From Plasmopara viticola (Eukaryota; Oomycota; Peronosporomycetes; Peronosporales; Peronosporaceae), in NCBI GenBank assembly GCA_001695595.3, contig MBPM02000069.1, positions 248,001 to 312,000 on the forward strand: DNA of 64,000 nucleotides. Reading direction: 5' to 3'. The notes beneath the pieces were generated by a model that was given only the letters and a program-made list of their open reading frames with translations, did no database searches and had not been told where the DNA came from. This document shows positions 35,936-46,095 of the stretch, in pieces. The translations under genes were made by a program, and so were the position numbers. Every line of letters begins with the position of its first letter. Position 1 is the stretch's first letter.

Positions 35936-37862
35936 TAGCTGAAACGATAGTAAGTCTAGACAAATTTGCGACTATCTCAAGCAAAACACAGTGACAAACC
36001 GCTTCGATCTCTCTAATTTACATAGCACGAAAACTTGTAAGGTAAGACGAAGATAAAAATATGTTCAAGCAACACCAGATTCAAAAACGTGCATTGTCGC
36101 ACTACTCCATTTCGAGAATAAAAATTGTTTGCGCGCACTATGCATTAAGTTCACGGGACCATGATTTGCGAAAACAGATAAAAAGATAGGGAATCCTATC
36201 TTCTAATCCACCTTATTTCATGCTTTAAAGTGGTAAATAAACCAATTATTTTCTAAATGCGGTGTGTGACTGATATTGAAAAATCTCTATTTCTTGATTT
36301 AATACATTTGACACGTTCAAAAAAAGTGGAGGATAAAAAGTGAGAGCTAGACCAAGCCAAGCATTTGTATCTGGTAGATACCTACACTACATTTTGTTTA
36401 TGGCAAACCACGACAGCTCTTACGCAAGATCTTCTTTCAAGGCGTTCAAGAATGTCGGTTGCAAAAAGCGCGACCTGCCGAAGTTATGTTTGAACGCCCG
36501 AGGACAACGCGAATGATAATGACACTACGGTATTGCTTAAGAAGGCGATTGAGCCGATGCAATCACCAACGATCAAACGCCACGTGCATAAATAACCAAA
36601 ATTTCTGTATAGAAAACAACAGAGAGATTCTTGTTCTAGCAAGACAAAGACGAGATGACAATAAGTGAAAGAAAGAAACAACGCCAATGAAATTCACGTA
36701 ATTTGAAAATTGTCGGTTTATAATAAAGGCACAAATTTTATATGTGGTGCTTTATCGAAGGCTTTTTCTTCTTTCGCCGAGATCGTCTTCGTGCAGTCAA
36801 GTGCGTAAAGGCGAGAGTTGGGGCTTGACCATCACCAAATTTCTAAAGCTTCGAGTGGTCGAGGCAACAAACACACGAAGCTTTATCTGCTAAGTCCCAT
36901 TTACAATACAAGCCTCTAGTTTATCGAGACAAACTTTTCACACGCCGCATTTCCACCAACCTTCCGGGCAATATTTCACTCGCCGTTGCCAGTTACGAAA
37001 AAGACAACGTCTTCTGCTCACTTCTTTAGTGCTCACTTCTTGGGAGTGACTCCTTTGACGCCATAGGAGCTGCAGAAGTATGGACGGCGTGAAAGCCTTT
37101 AGCCGCATGGTATTGGACTGACTGGACACAACGTATTGATACCTTCCGGATGTGTTCTGTACGTCAAGCAGCTATGAACGAGCGAAAATACCTAAATTGC
37201 TTTTTTGACGGATGTACAATGGACTCGGCACTGTGGCCATCCAGGCGCCGAGCACGATTTCTGTGCTTTCGTCTTCTACATCAGAGACCTCTCCTCTGGG
37301 TCCGTTTTGTCGGTCATGTCCCCGCCTTCGATCGTGTCGTCTCCAAATATGTCTTCCGCAGCGTCGTCCGCACCACTTAGCTACATGGTGGCTGCATTCC
37401 ACCCAAATCGACCGATTCTGCCATGCCCCCGATCTCGAGGTCGACGTGAGCTAGATCATACCCGCTCCTTTATCGCATCAAACATTCCGACTCACTTTTC
37501 TTCTTTGAACGTTTTCCAATCCTCAATGGCCCCAATCGCGGCTGCTCGCTTCCCGTCCTACCCGAAACTCAAGGCAATTGCGATGTTTTGACTACAAAAG
37601 TCAGTGACAAGACGCTCTGTACTGCAGGCATGACCACAAAGACGGCCAAGCAAAAGTCACAAAGCGCTTCAGTTGCAGTCCAAGACGCTATTTTTTGTAC
37701 TACCAAAGGCGGAGCCTATCAAGAAGAAGTTCGAGTGTCTTGTCAATTTAAAACAGTCACTCTGGTACGAGCTGATTGAGCTTTCTTAGCTTACCAGACT
37801 TCACTCAACTCAAGTTTCACGTGATAATATTACGGCTTCTTGCTACTCTTTAAAGATCACAC
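35936..37862. other. Region between two Copia elements, no recognised gene
   Basis: Mixed AT-rich (to about 37050) and GC-richer sequence (about 37150-37750). Overlapping frames at 37172-37402 (-), 37205-37591 (+) and 37588-37779 (+) lie in the GC-richer part. None carries a motif I can name. The GC shift suggests an eroded coding or repeat sequence. Confidence 0.35.
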
Positions 37863-38009
37863 TATGTGTCAACTTGACATATAAGAGAATTAGTCTTTTT
37901 CTAGAATATCGAGACAGAAGAACACGTGGCTACAAGTGATTTAGAGCCGAAAGTTTGCTTTATTCCTATGAATTTACTTTCCATTCTGCTCTGCGACAAT
38001 CAAATTGTT
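37863..38009 (+). repeat. Copia 5' LTR (shortened at its 5' end)
   Basis: TATGTGTCAACTTGACATATAAGAG through CGACAATCAAATTGTT matches 42091-42236 with few differences. The first ~30 bp of the 3' LTR (TGTAACGACCTCTGATTGGG...) has no counterpart here. The sequence before it is CTTTAAAGATCACAC. A TTTAAAGA also follows the 3' LTR, so AAAGA may be the target-site duplication. Confidence 0.8.
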
Positions 38010-38022
38010 ATAGGTTATGAGC
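38010..38022 (+). other. Copia primer-binding region
   Basis: ATAGGTTATGAGC directly after the 5' LTR resembles the Copia primer-binding site (TGGTTATCAGAGC type) complementary to initiator tRNA-Met. It overlaps the first gag codons (ATG at 38017). Confidence 0.45.
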
Positions 38023-38853
38023 CCATTTACGAACCCGAACGAGATCTTCAGCGACGACAACTACTTCCTGTGGGAGTTTAACGCCCGCAAGGCATTGGCC
38101 AGTAAGTAACTCCGCAATCATCTCGAGGTGAAGCCAGAAGACGCAGTGAACGCCCTTACCCAATGGAAAGCCGCCGATGTGAAGGCGCTGGCTGTGGTGT
38201 CGAAGCTGTTGAGTCCAACGTCCCAGATGATGGTTAGAGAAGCCAATTCTGCATGGGAAGCATGGCGGATTCTGCGTGCATTTTTCATGATGCAGAGTCT
38301 GCACAACCGTGTGCAGCTGCGCAAGCAACTCCACGAGTTCGCGATGGCCAGTGGTGGGAGTCTCATGGAGCATCTGGTTCAGTTTTATGAATTGTGTGCG
38401 AGGTTGGCTGCGGTTGGTGACGCTCTGCCTGAAGAGGAGAAGCTGGTGATCCTCCTTGGCCGATGTGGACGGAATGACAAGGGACACGGACGCAAAGGAC
38501 ATAATGGTGGTGACAAGAAGGAGTTCAAGGGCCGATGCTATGAATGCCACGAAGCTGGCCGCAAGAAACAAGATTGCCCGAGGCTGAAGGGCAATGCCGG
38601 TGGTTCGGAGTTCTCGTTCTCCGCTATGACCGCTGGTGGTGAGCGATCGTCCACCTGGCTCCTTGATAGTGGAGCCAGCCCGCACATGACTACGGATCGG
38701 AATGATTTTTTGGAGTACCGCCCGCTTACAGAACCAATCGAGATCATGGTGGCAAATGGCCAGCGGTTTGTCGTCATATGTATGGGTGCCGTGCGAGTTA
38801 ACTTTACCGGAGGCGTGCGGGTGAAGTTGACGGATGTTCTCCACGTTCAATAA
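38017..38853 (+). pseudogene. Copia gag and aspartic protease
   Basis: The frame starts ATG at 38017 (MSPFTNPNEIFSDDNYFLWE), hits a stop at 38107 and continues to 38853. The gag body has VQLRKQLHEFAMASGGSLME and ends in a zinc knuckle, CYECHEAGRKKQDC, where the histidine of CX2CX4HX4C is arginine. A short internal deletion removes part of gag after LVILLG. The protease motif WLLDSGASPHMT is intact. It ends at a TAA (38851) where related elements read straight through into LDRKLMSIP. Confidence 0.85.
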
Positions 38854-40440
38854 TTGGACCGAAAGCTAATGTCGATTCCTGCACTCATGTCCAAGAATCT
38901 TGCTGTGCAGTTCGACAAGACCGGTGCCTCCATCTCGCTGAATGGCCGTGTTGTTGTTCGAGTCCCTCGAATTGGGAAAGTGTACTCGTGTGAACTGAAG
39001 TACAGAACGGAAGGCAACGCGTATACGGCAGTTGATGGTGAGTCAAGTGATAAAGCCTACGAAGTTTTCCACGCGCGCCTGGGGCATGTCTCCGATACCA
39101 AGCTGAAGCTAGTTGCTTGCGCGTGCGATGGTGTTCCCCCTATACCTTTGTTTTAATCGGATGGTGGTGTTTGCAGTGGCTGTGCGCAAGGAAAAATGAC
39201 CACGAGCCCGTTCGCGCACCAATAGGGTAGCGAGATAAAGACAGGTCGCCCATTCGAGATTGTGCACACGGATGTGATGGGGCCAATAAACCGAAGTCCA
39301 AGGGTGGTGCGGTATACATCGTGGTCTTCGTGGACGACTTCAGCTGAGTAGTGTTCGTCAACTTCATCAAGCAGAAGTCTCAAGTGTTCGATTGCTTCAA
39401 TACATTTTGCACTCAGGTTACGGTGCAACACGGCTGCAAGGTGATGTGTGTTTGTAGTGACAACGGTGGTGAATATGAGAGCAAGCGCTTCGGCAAGTTA
39501 TGTGCGTCCAGAGGGATCATTTACCAGACGAGTGCACCATACAGCCCCCAGCAAAGTGGGACCGCTGAGCGTATGAACCGGACACTAGCTGACATGGCCC
39601 GATCGATGCTACACTACATGCAAGTGGACCGTGTGTGGTGGGCTGAAGCGTTTCGAACTGCAGCTTACTTCGTCAACCGTATCCCGAATACTACGCGACC
39701 GGATCAGAGCCCCCTTAAAGTATTAACCGGAAAGCGCCAGTCACCCGAAGACCTTCGTGTATTTGGTGCTCGCGGCTACGCACATGTTGACAAGCCAAAC
39801 GCAGGCAAACTTGATCCTCGAGCTCACCGTTGCCTCTTCCTTGGATACGCTGATGGTTCGAAAGCGTACCGTGTGTGGGACTACGACGACAAGCGCATTG
39901 TGATTTCGCAATCGGTGCATTTGAATGAGCGACCACCAGATACGTTCCAAGCCGTCGGTTATGACTCAAGTTGTTCTCCTTGGGTGGTTAGCATCAATAA
40001 TCACGATTCCGTGATGTATATTCCGACACCGCGATTAGTGAATGAGAACGACCATGGTGCAACTGCGGATGTCGACGATGCCGCCGACGTTGAATTGGAA
40101 GAAGTGCCCCCTACCGATGCTCAAGTCTCACCCGTTCCTACTGATACTTTGGACAGGGGGAGTAACAGCCAGATGCAAGTTGCCCAGTGCATCAGTCCTG
40201 CTACTGCTACCGAAAATCAGCAGATGCAGCTCGCCCAGCGTCCTGATTGCGATATCGTCCCGCACTCACAACATCCAAGTCGATCGATCGATCGCCCCGC
40301 CATCATGGTCCAGCATCTCAACCCGAGCCTTGACCTCGGCCGTGCTGCCGCATGTGATCCGTGCACACCGTCAGCAATTATCTCTCATGGTGAAGGTGTT
40401 GGCGTCGGCGTCGATGCATCAGAGAATCGCATAGTGTTCA
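38854..40440 (+). pseudogene. Copia integrase
   Basis: The gag-pre-integrase part (FHARLGHVSDTKLKL at about 39070) is followed by the zinc region and HTDVMGP at about 39261. A frameshift leads into VVFVDDFS (a stop follows), then the open frame from 39351. The retroviral integrase core is well kept: CSDNGGEYES (second aspartate) and PQQSGTAERMNRTL (glutamate). WWAEAFRTAAYFVNRIP, LRVFGARGYAHV and the HRCLFLGYADGSKAYRVWD segment follow. A long low-conservation linker (about 39960-40560) precedes RT. Confidence 0.88.
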
Positions 40441-40579
40441 GTGGTGGTTCCATTCGCCCTCGGTCGATCACGTATGAACAACCGCGTCTACTGACTGATG
40501 GAGATATGCCTTTGCATCTTGATGGCGCTGAAAATGACGATGAGCCAAAACCAGAAAGCAAGCGACTACGCCTGGACGA

Positions 40580-42075
40580 GTACAAAATTGCCTTGGCGGT
40601 GTTTGAGCTGCCTACATCATACGCTGAAGCAATGGCGGACCCTGACACTCCACAATGGAAGGAAGCTATTCGTGCTGAGATTCGATCGCATGTGCGGAGC
40701 CACACGTGGGACATGGTGCGACGACCTCAAGGAAACAAGGTGATCGGATGCAAATGGGTATTAACGAAGAAGTACGACGAGAATGGAGCGGTAAAGCGAT
40801 ACAAGGCACGTCTGGTCGCTCGAGGTTTCCTCCAGACTCGCGGCATAGACTATACCCACACATACTCTCCTGTGGCAAGCATGAACACGATCCGGGTCTT
40901 TCTCGCATTGTGGCGCCGGAATTGGTTTGCAGACTCCACCGCAGCCTCTATGGACTCAAGCAAGCTGCAGCTGTGTGGCACCGTACCATCCGCGACGTGT
41001 TCAAGAGTCTCGGTTTCAAACAGTGTCGAGCTGATCCTTGTATCTTCGTTCGACGAGATGACAGTGACCCAGCAGCCACGGTCTTCGTAGTGCTCTACGT
41101 GGACGATCTATTTGTTGGTTGCAAAACAGAGGAACAAGCGCGATCCGTGTGTACTGGTCTCGCGTCGCACTTCACGCTCAAAACACTCGGTGATGCTAGT
41201 TCCGTTCTCGGGATGGAAGTACTTAACGATCGTAAACGTGGTGAAATGGTGGCGAAGCAATCTCAGTTTATAACCAAGTTGCTCGAGCGTTTTGATCAAG
41301 TATCTGCTCGTGGTGTCCGCAACCCAATGGTGATCGCTCAAGATCTCAGCCCATCCGACAAGCACGGTTTATGCACAGACAAAAATAAGTACCGCGAACT
41401 GATTGGACCAATGCTGTACGTTGCCAATACCACACGTCCCGACATTGGCTTCGTGCTATCGATTCTCTCTCAGTACCTCGATACGCCGCGTGAGATTCAT
41501 TGGAATGCTGCGCTACGTGTACTTCGCTACCTCAAGGCCACTGATTCGATCGGCATCCACTACACGGCTAAGGCAAAATATTGTGACATACTGCGACGCG
41601 AACTGGGGTGGTGATAAGGAGACGCGACGCTCGACGTCTGGTGTGATGGTGAAGATGGCCGACGGTCCGGTCATCTACAAGAGCAAGCGTTAAGTGACCG
41701 TCGCGTTATCAACTGCTGAAGCCGAGTACACAGCTCTCGCACTTACCGCTCAAGAAGTACTGTGGCTGCGTTTCCTCCTCACAGAGATGGGTGTAAACGT
41801 GTCGAGTGCGTCGACGATCTACATGGACAACCAGTCGGCGATTTGTATGGCAACTAGCCACGGATACACCTTCACGCGCCAATCACATCGACCTCCGAGC
41901 TCACTTCGTCCGTGACCACGTCGAGAAGGGCAGCATCAAGGTGAAGTACGTACCATCGGAATCTCAGCTGGCGGATATGTTAACGAAGGGCGTTCCGACG
42001 CCGCGCTTTGTGGAGCTTCGTGACGCATGCGGATTTGTGGGGTGTCAAGTTGAGGGGGAGTGTAACGACCTCTGA
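40580..42075 (+). pseudogene. Copia reverse transcriptase and RNase H
   Basis: RT begins YAEAMADPDTPQWKEAI, then NKVIGCKWVLTKKYDENG and YKARLVARGFLQTRGIDY up to RVFLALW at about 40908. Frame and content then jump to LVCRLHRSLYGLKQAAAVWH. The intervening block, with the first catalytic aspartate (FDVDTAFLYG type), is deleted. The YVDD box is intact (VVLYVDDLFVG at about 41093). RNase H follows in other frames: YCDANWGGDKETRRSTSG, a stop at 41692, ALSTAEAEYTAL, MDNQSAI, then HIDLRAHFVRDHV and LADMLTKGVP. Confidence 0.9.
42052..42060 (+). other. Copia polypurine tract
   Basis: GAGGGGGAG immediately before TGTAAC. This is the usual plus-strand priming site and fixes the start of the 3' LTR at 42061. 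Confidence 0.7.
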
Positions 42076-42236
42076 TTGGGTGTCCCGCAGTATGTGTCAA
42101 ATTGACATATAAGAGAATTAGTCACAGTCTAGAATATCGAGACAGAAGAACACGGGGTACAAGTGAGTTAGAGCCGAAAGTTTGCTTTATTCATATAAAA
42201 TTACTTTCCATTCTGCTCTGCGACAATCAAATTGTT
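42061..42236 (+). repeat. Copia 3' LTR
   Basis: Starts TGTAACGACCTCTGATTGGG after the polypurine tract and ends AATCAAATTGTT. From 42091 onward it matches the 5' LTR. The target flank reads TTAAAGACTAGC. Confidence 0.8.
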
Positions 42237-42938
42237 TTAAAGACTAGCAACGATATGTGAGCCGAATTTTCATACAAGTTTTAAAAGTGTGAGCAGATGT
42301 GGGACACAAGAGACTACAGTAAGCACAACATTGTCCACTTACAGATACTATGCGAGGTCGTAGAAAGTATACTTGACAAACCGGAAGAATATGCAGATCA
42401 GGTCGTAATATTGGCGACCATCATTCCGCAATGAGAACGGTAATAATGATCGGAGGTGCATCAACATTCTTTGAGTCAACTTAGGTAATGGACGGTGCGT
42501 ATGGAGCTTGGCAGATTACATGACTCTTAGTTAGTGTGTGCAAGAAAAGCTGTGGATTTGTGCAAACATAAGGAGTGTGGGTCACGAAAGATGAAATCTA
42601 CGTTGCTTGGAAGACCAGTAGGTCTTGACGCCGAAAGAGCGCCGAGTCATGTGCAAATCATGGCCCTGTCATTTCTATACCTTGTGGCTGTTACAATCAG
42701 CATCACCCAGACCCAATCACGTCTCTGCAACGGCAACTTAGCCAAAAAATCACAAACACAGATGCGCAAAGCATAGATAGAGCCGAACAGCTCGCTTTAC
42801 TAAGGTAACCTAGCCAGCGTTAGAATTTCAATTAATACTAGCTGAAAAAGTAAGCCCAAGCACGTTATTATGCGTCACCGATTTATGCAGGAAAACTTTG
42901 TTCGAGACACGATCGTTATAAGGTTTTGTCAGCTGGCA

Positions 42939-42995
42939 TCGTCGAGGAAGACATTGATGCGATCTCGAAGATCGCATCAATGTCTTCCTCGACGA
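42939..42995. repeat. Perfect 27 bp inverted repeat with 3 nt loop
   Basis: Left arm 42939-42965 (TCGTCGAGGAAGACATTGAT...) pairs with 42969-42995 (...ATCAATGTCTTCCTCGACGA) without mismatch around CGA. Outside the stem, CAGCTG recurs on both sides (about 42930 and 43014). Confidence 0.95.
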
Positions 42996-43048
42996 CGAAA
43001 GTGACAGCTGTGTATTATCGCCCTCTAAAAGCTTTCGAAGTTGAATAC

Positions 43049-43105
43049 CCCGGTTCATTTGACCTAAAAAGTTAATGAAAACAATTTACCCGGTTCATTT
43101 GACCT
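43049..43105. repeat. 17 bp motif repeated twice
   Basis: CCCGGTTCATTTGACCT at 43049-43065 and 43089-43105 (period 40). Its identity is unknown; it may be the end of a small DNA transposon. Confidence 0.85.
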
Positions 43106-43429
43106 GCATTTGCTCCAAGTCTTTTATCCATAAAAACTGAGCTCATGTTATTACAAAGAAGTAATTGTCACAAAAACTTATGGCTCATCGTCGTCATCTT
43201 GGCGTCCTCTTGGCGACATTGACATGAGTAAAACACTGCGATCCGGATACACGCAAATACCCTGATTTGAGCGGCTGGTTGACGCCCACTTCGTACGTTT
43301 CATAATGTGTCGCTTTTGTCGGGTTATTGGTCCAACTGAGTGCTATGCTTTATGTAGCTGGGTAAATCGTCTCAAATTGATTTTGGTGTCAATCTTGAAG
43401 GACAATGTTCGACATTCATTGCCAAAAGG

Positions 43430-43840
43430 GAACGAAGAAATAGGAATAGTATTGGAGACGCCTGGTGCTCAGCGACATTAGTTTGGATAGTAGGTTGACC
43501 AGTATCTATGCTACATGGACCAGCGATGGAGGGACAATACGGTCTTTGGTCGACATCATCACCGAAGACTTTTTATATTACCGGTACTGTTAATGCTCGC
43601 CTACGAATAGCTTCTCAGCTGCAGCTCGGGAAGCCGTCAGTGGTTGACGAACCACGTCACTGGCTTTGACAAGAAGACAACTCATAAAGAGATTGCAGTA
43701 GACGATGCCGTTCAAGTTCATCTTGACAATGTGTGGCAAAGTCGATGCGTGACAGACGTCAACAAAAACGAATTCAACGTGAGTTATCCGAACACAAGAG
43801 CGCATTGCGAAAATTCTGGATTTTTAAGAAAGCTGCTGGC
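43430..43840 (+). pseudogene. Mx-like dynamin pseudogene fragment (stalk)
   Basis: Readable pieces parallel residues ~360-480 of the intact dynamin: ETPGAQRH and VDQYL (about 43460-43510), then VTGFDKKTTHKEIAVDDAVQ, VHLDNVWQSRCVTDVN and NVSYPNT (43655-43800). The GTPase and GED parts are gone. It is convergent with the PME at 44060-45160 and forms the left outer end of the inverted duplication. Confidence 0.85.
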
Positions 43841-44059
43841 AGATAAAAAAAGTCTTTTTGTCAAAATCATGCGACTAATATCACATGTTTTACCAGCGCA
43901 TTTGTTATCTTGGGCGCCTCATATAACACATATGCTCTAATTAGAGGGAAAAAAATGTATTAAACGCATTATTGATACCGTCGTACCCTTGTCTTTTCCA
44001 AAATTACAGGTCCACATGGGAATGACAGATGGTCTAGACTTGCCCGTGGCAATGGACGT

Positions 44060-45160
44060 CTACAAGAAACTGGCGTCGACGAAAAACTTCTTATCAAAGT
44101 CGTTGCCGAGGATGTCGGTGATGACCTTGGCCGCATCCAATTGTCCGCTAAATGCCACACGTTTGTCAGTGGCTGCACCAGGGCCGCTGTTGTTGAATTC
44201 CTTTAGGTACACATTGTCGGTGGAGTCGTTTTTGTTAGTCTTCCATCCTTTGGGGTTGACAACTGCATCAAGAAAGCTGTTTTGGAAGACAGTGCGAGCA
44301 TACAACCCCCACGGACTACCCAGGTAGGAAACGCCAACCGATCCGTTAATGCTGGAAACCACAGACTCGTTGATCACAAATTCGGATAGGATTTCGCTTT
44401 GGTTATTGCCATTGGCGGCGATCCAGCCCTTAGCAGTTGTCTGGATTTGGCACGACTGAAACCACGCCATGGCCTCCTGACCACTAATGAGGGTATCGGC
44501 ACCTTGGATAAGAGTATTAGCGTAGAGCTGCAGGCCTCTGTTTGGACTCAGAGCACCCCGTATGCTCTTGATTTGACAGCTATAGAAACCGTGGTCCGTA
44601 CCGTTGATGAAAACAGCACCAACACGTGCTTTCTTCTCCGTCAAGTCAGCAGTGTTTTGAACGTTCAGATTGTACACTCTCACGCCACTTACAGATAGAG
44701 AGGACAGCGTGCTCGAATTCATATTGCGAAGAGTCTTGATCTCAGGTACGACATCTTCTGCTGTCATGGCATACGTGATGGTCACCTGATTGGATGCGTA
44801 CGATTTCGTATTGCAAGTGTATCCTTGGATCACCAGAGGCCCAGCAAGCCTAGGAATGACCACTTGCTCATTGTATGTGCCCGGGTAAATGAAGAGGGTG
44901 TGTTCATCCGTCGTGTTGGAGAGGTTGGCTATGCCCTCGGCAATCGTCTTGAAGGTGGTAGGACGGCTACCCGTACCATCGACGACGATGGAGTTATGCG
45001 GGGGCTCAATTCTCCCGTCGGGACCATTGCACGAGTCTTTTGTCAGAGGAGGATCCATCTGTCCGGTCCACTCCGTCGGACTACCACAATCGGTTTCAGG
45101 AGAAGCTGCAACGACCGCTAGGCCCGCGTAAGTCACGAAAGGGAAAGCCAGAAGTTTCAT
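44060..45160 (-). CDS. Secreted pectin methylesterase-like protein, catalytic residues replaced (copy A)
   Basis: 366-residue intact single-exon frame. The signal peptide is about residues 1-19 (MKLLAFPFVTYAGLAVVAA). A right-handed beta-helix CE8 body follows, with GTYNE at 94-98, VIQGYTC, ASNQVTIT and VRVYNLNV. Compared with the active PME at 61193-62260, the oxyanion Q is R179, the Q-D acid/base pair is R201-G202, the nucleophile D is T223 and the substrate R of LGRPW is S282 (LGSPW). The flanking framework (GLQLY, GQEAMAWF, PWGLYARTVFQN, NNSGPGAA) is kept. De-esterification of pectin is therefore unlikely. It may bind pectin or a plant partner; this is inference. It is divergent from copy B across a shared upstream region and convergent with a dynamin relic. 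Confidence 0.93.
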   Translation of the reverse strand: MKLLAFPFVTYAGLAVVAASPETDCGSPTEWTGQMDPPLTKDSCNGPDGRIEPPHNSIVVDGTGSRPTTFKTIAEGIANLSNTTDEHTLFIYPGTYNEQVVIPRLAGPLVIQGYTCNTKSYASNQVTITYAMTAEDVVPEIKTLRNMNSSTLSSLSVSGVRVYNLNVQNTADLTEKKARVGAVFINGTDHGFYSCQIKSIRGALSPNRGLQLYANTLIQGADTLISGQEAMAWFQSCQIQTTAKGWIAANGNNQSEILSEFVINESVVSSINGSVGVSYLGSPWGLYARTVFQNSFLDAVVNPKGWKTNKNDSTDNVYLKEFNNSGPGAATDKRVAFSGQLDAAKVITDILGNDFDKKFFVDASFL

Positions 45161-46095
45161 GGTTTGATCCGCTGAGTGTGTTGGATGTCGATTGAAAGTT
45201 TGAAAGTGAGGCTTTGAAACTATTTCAAACTACTGATGCACATCATCAGTAATATTCGCGAAGGAGGTGTCGCTACTCATCGTGCGTACTATCCGCGAAA
45301 AGGGTGTCGCTGGCTTGTTACGCGCGTCGCAATGAGAAGATAAGGACGATCTGCTGTTTGATGCGTTAGAGTTGGTTTAAGAGAGGCTTATTAGATTAAA
45401 AAAATGTTTGAGTGCAAATCCTGTACAGGGCTTGTGTTCGACACGTCAATGAAGTATATATATACTAATGTATACACGTCAATAGAGTATATTAATTACT
45501 AATACTAAAGCGTGCAATAAATTAATCCTCTCATCTGGCAAAAGCAAGAATTGGCGCCCTCCTCTGCAAATACCGCGCTCGCTTCGTGGGCGCTCGCTCG
45601 CTTCCATCAGATTTTCTTGCACTTGCTTTTACCTTCTCTTTCTTAACAAGGACTTTTAATTGCAGGAAAGCTTTAGCACACATCCTGCCGGATATAATAA
45701 TTAAGTGTACTGGTCTGTCGTTGACGATTCCATGGGTAAACGGCTGGTCGTTGGTTGCATGACGTGGAAAGAACAAAAAGGAAAAGACGATGTTGGCTTT
45801 GACGATGGAAGTAATTACGCCTTCGCGCATGGCTTTGGCTAAGCCTTATACATATGTACTTATACAATATTTTGTAGGCCCATCTTTTTGATAAACGCGT
45901 TTGAACGACCTTCCCACAACAGCTTAATTATCATCTAATTAGGATGTGCGAAACGCCTCTCCACGAGGATAGGGCCAAGATGTGAACGACAGCTTCAGCA
46001 GATACTTTTAAGGATGTGCATCGGTAGCACAGATTAGTTTTCATGGCCTCACTTTCAAACTTTCAATCGACATCCAAACACCAGCGGGTCAAATC
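45161..46095. promoter_or_regulatory. Shared upstream region of the two divergent PME genes
   Basis: About 935 bp between the two start codons. Just upstream of each ATG lies a conserved leader with TCACTTTC (minus about 45204-45211, plus about 46045-46052), which matches the oomycete initiator YCAYTYY about 45-50 nt from the ATG. The interior has CGCGAA-GG-TGTCGCT twice (about 45257 and 45296) and a loosely repeated ACACGTCAAT...AGTATAT...TACTAAT unit (about 45440-45505). A 99-codon basic frame at 45531-45830 (-) has no recognised domain and is probably not a gene. Confidence 0.5.

Larger units (their letters stand above)
37863..42236 (+). mobile_element. Nearly full-length but defective Ty1/Copia retrotransposon
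   Basis: Two LTRs, a primer-binding region, gag, protease, integrase, RT, RNase H and a polypurine tract are all present in Copia order, giving about 4.4 kb. The reading frame is broken by in-frame stops (38107, 38851, near 39154, 41692) and frame changes (about 39280, 40910, 41570, 41870). The LTRs are similar but not identical. It is the youngest-looking retrotransposon in the window, but it cannot encode a working polyprotein. It lies just upstream of the PME/dynamin inverted block. Confidence 0.92.
42237..43429. other. Intergenic region with palindrome and short repeats
   Basis: No supported gene. It contains a perfect long palindrome (42939-42995) and a 17 bp motif repeated at 43049 and 43089. 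An 80-codon frame at 42534-42776 has no recognisable domain. Confidence 0.4.

Noticed and set aside
37172..37779. Overlapping frames in the GC-richer stretch as a transposase N-terminus
   Set aside because: A loose cysteine/histidine pattern suggested a MULE zinc domain, but the spacing and surrounding residues do not fit.
42534..42776. Gene with a signal-like hydrophobic segment
   Set aside because: The hydrophobic stretch is internal, the rest has no domain, and flanking frames are equally open.
44399..45131. Plus-strand ORFs (98-99 codons) opposite PME copy A, and their mirror images opposite copy B
   Set aside because: They are antisense shadows of the PME coding sequence.
45531..45830. 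Small secreted effector gene between the two PMEs
   Set aside because: No clear signal peptide, no RXLR or LFLAK motif, highly basic composition, and it is not part of the duplicated arms.
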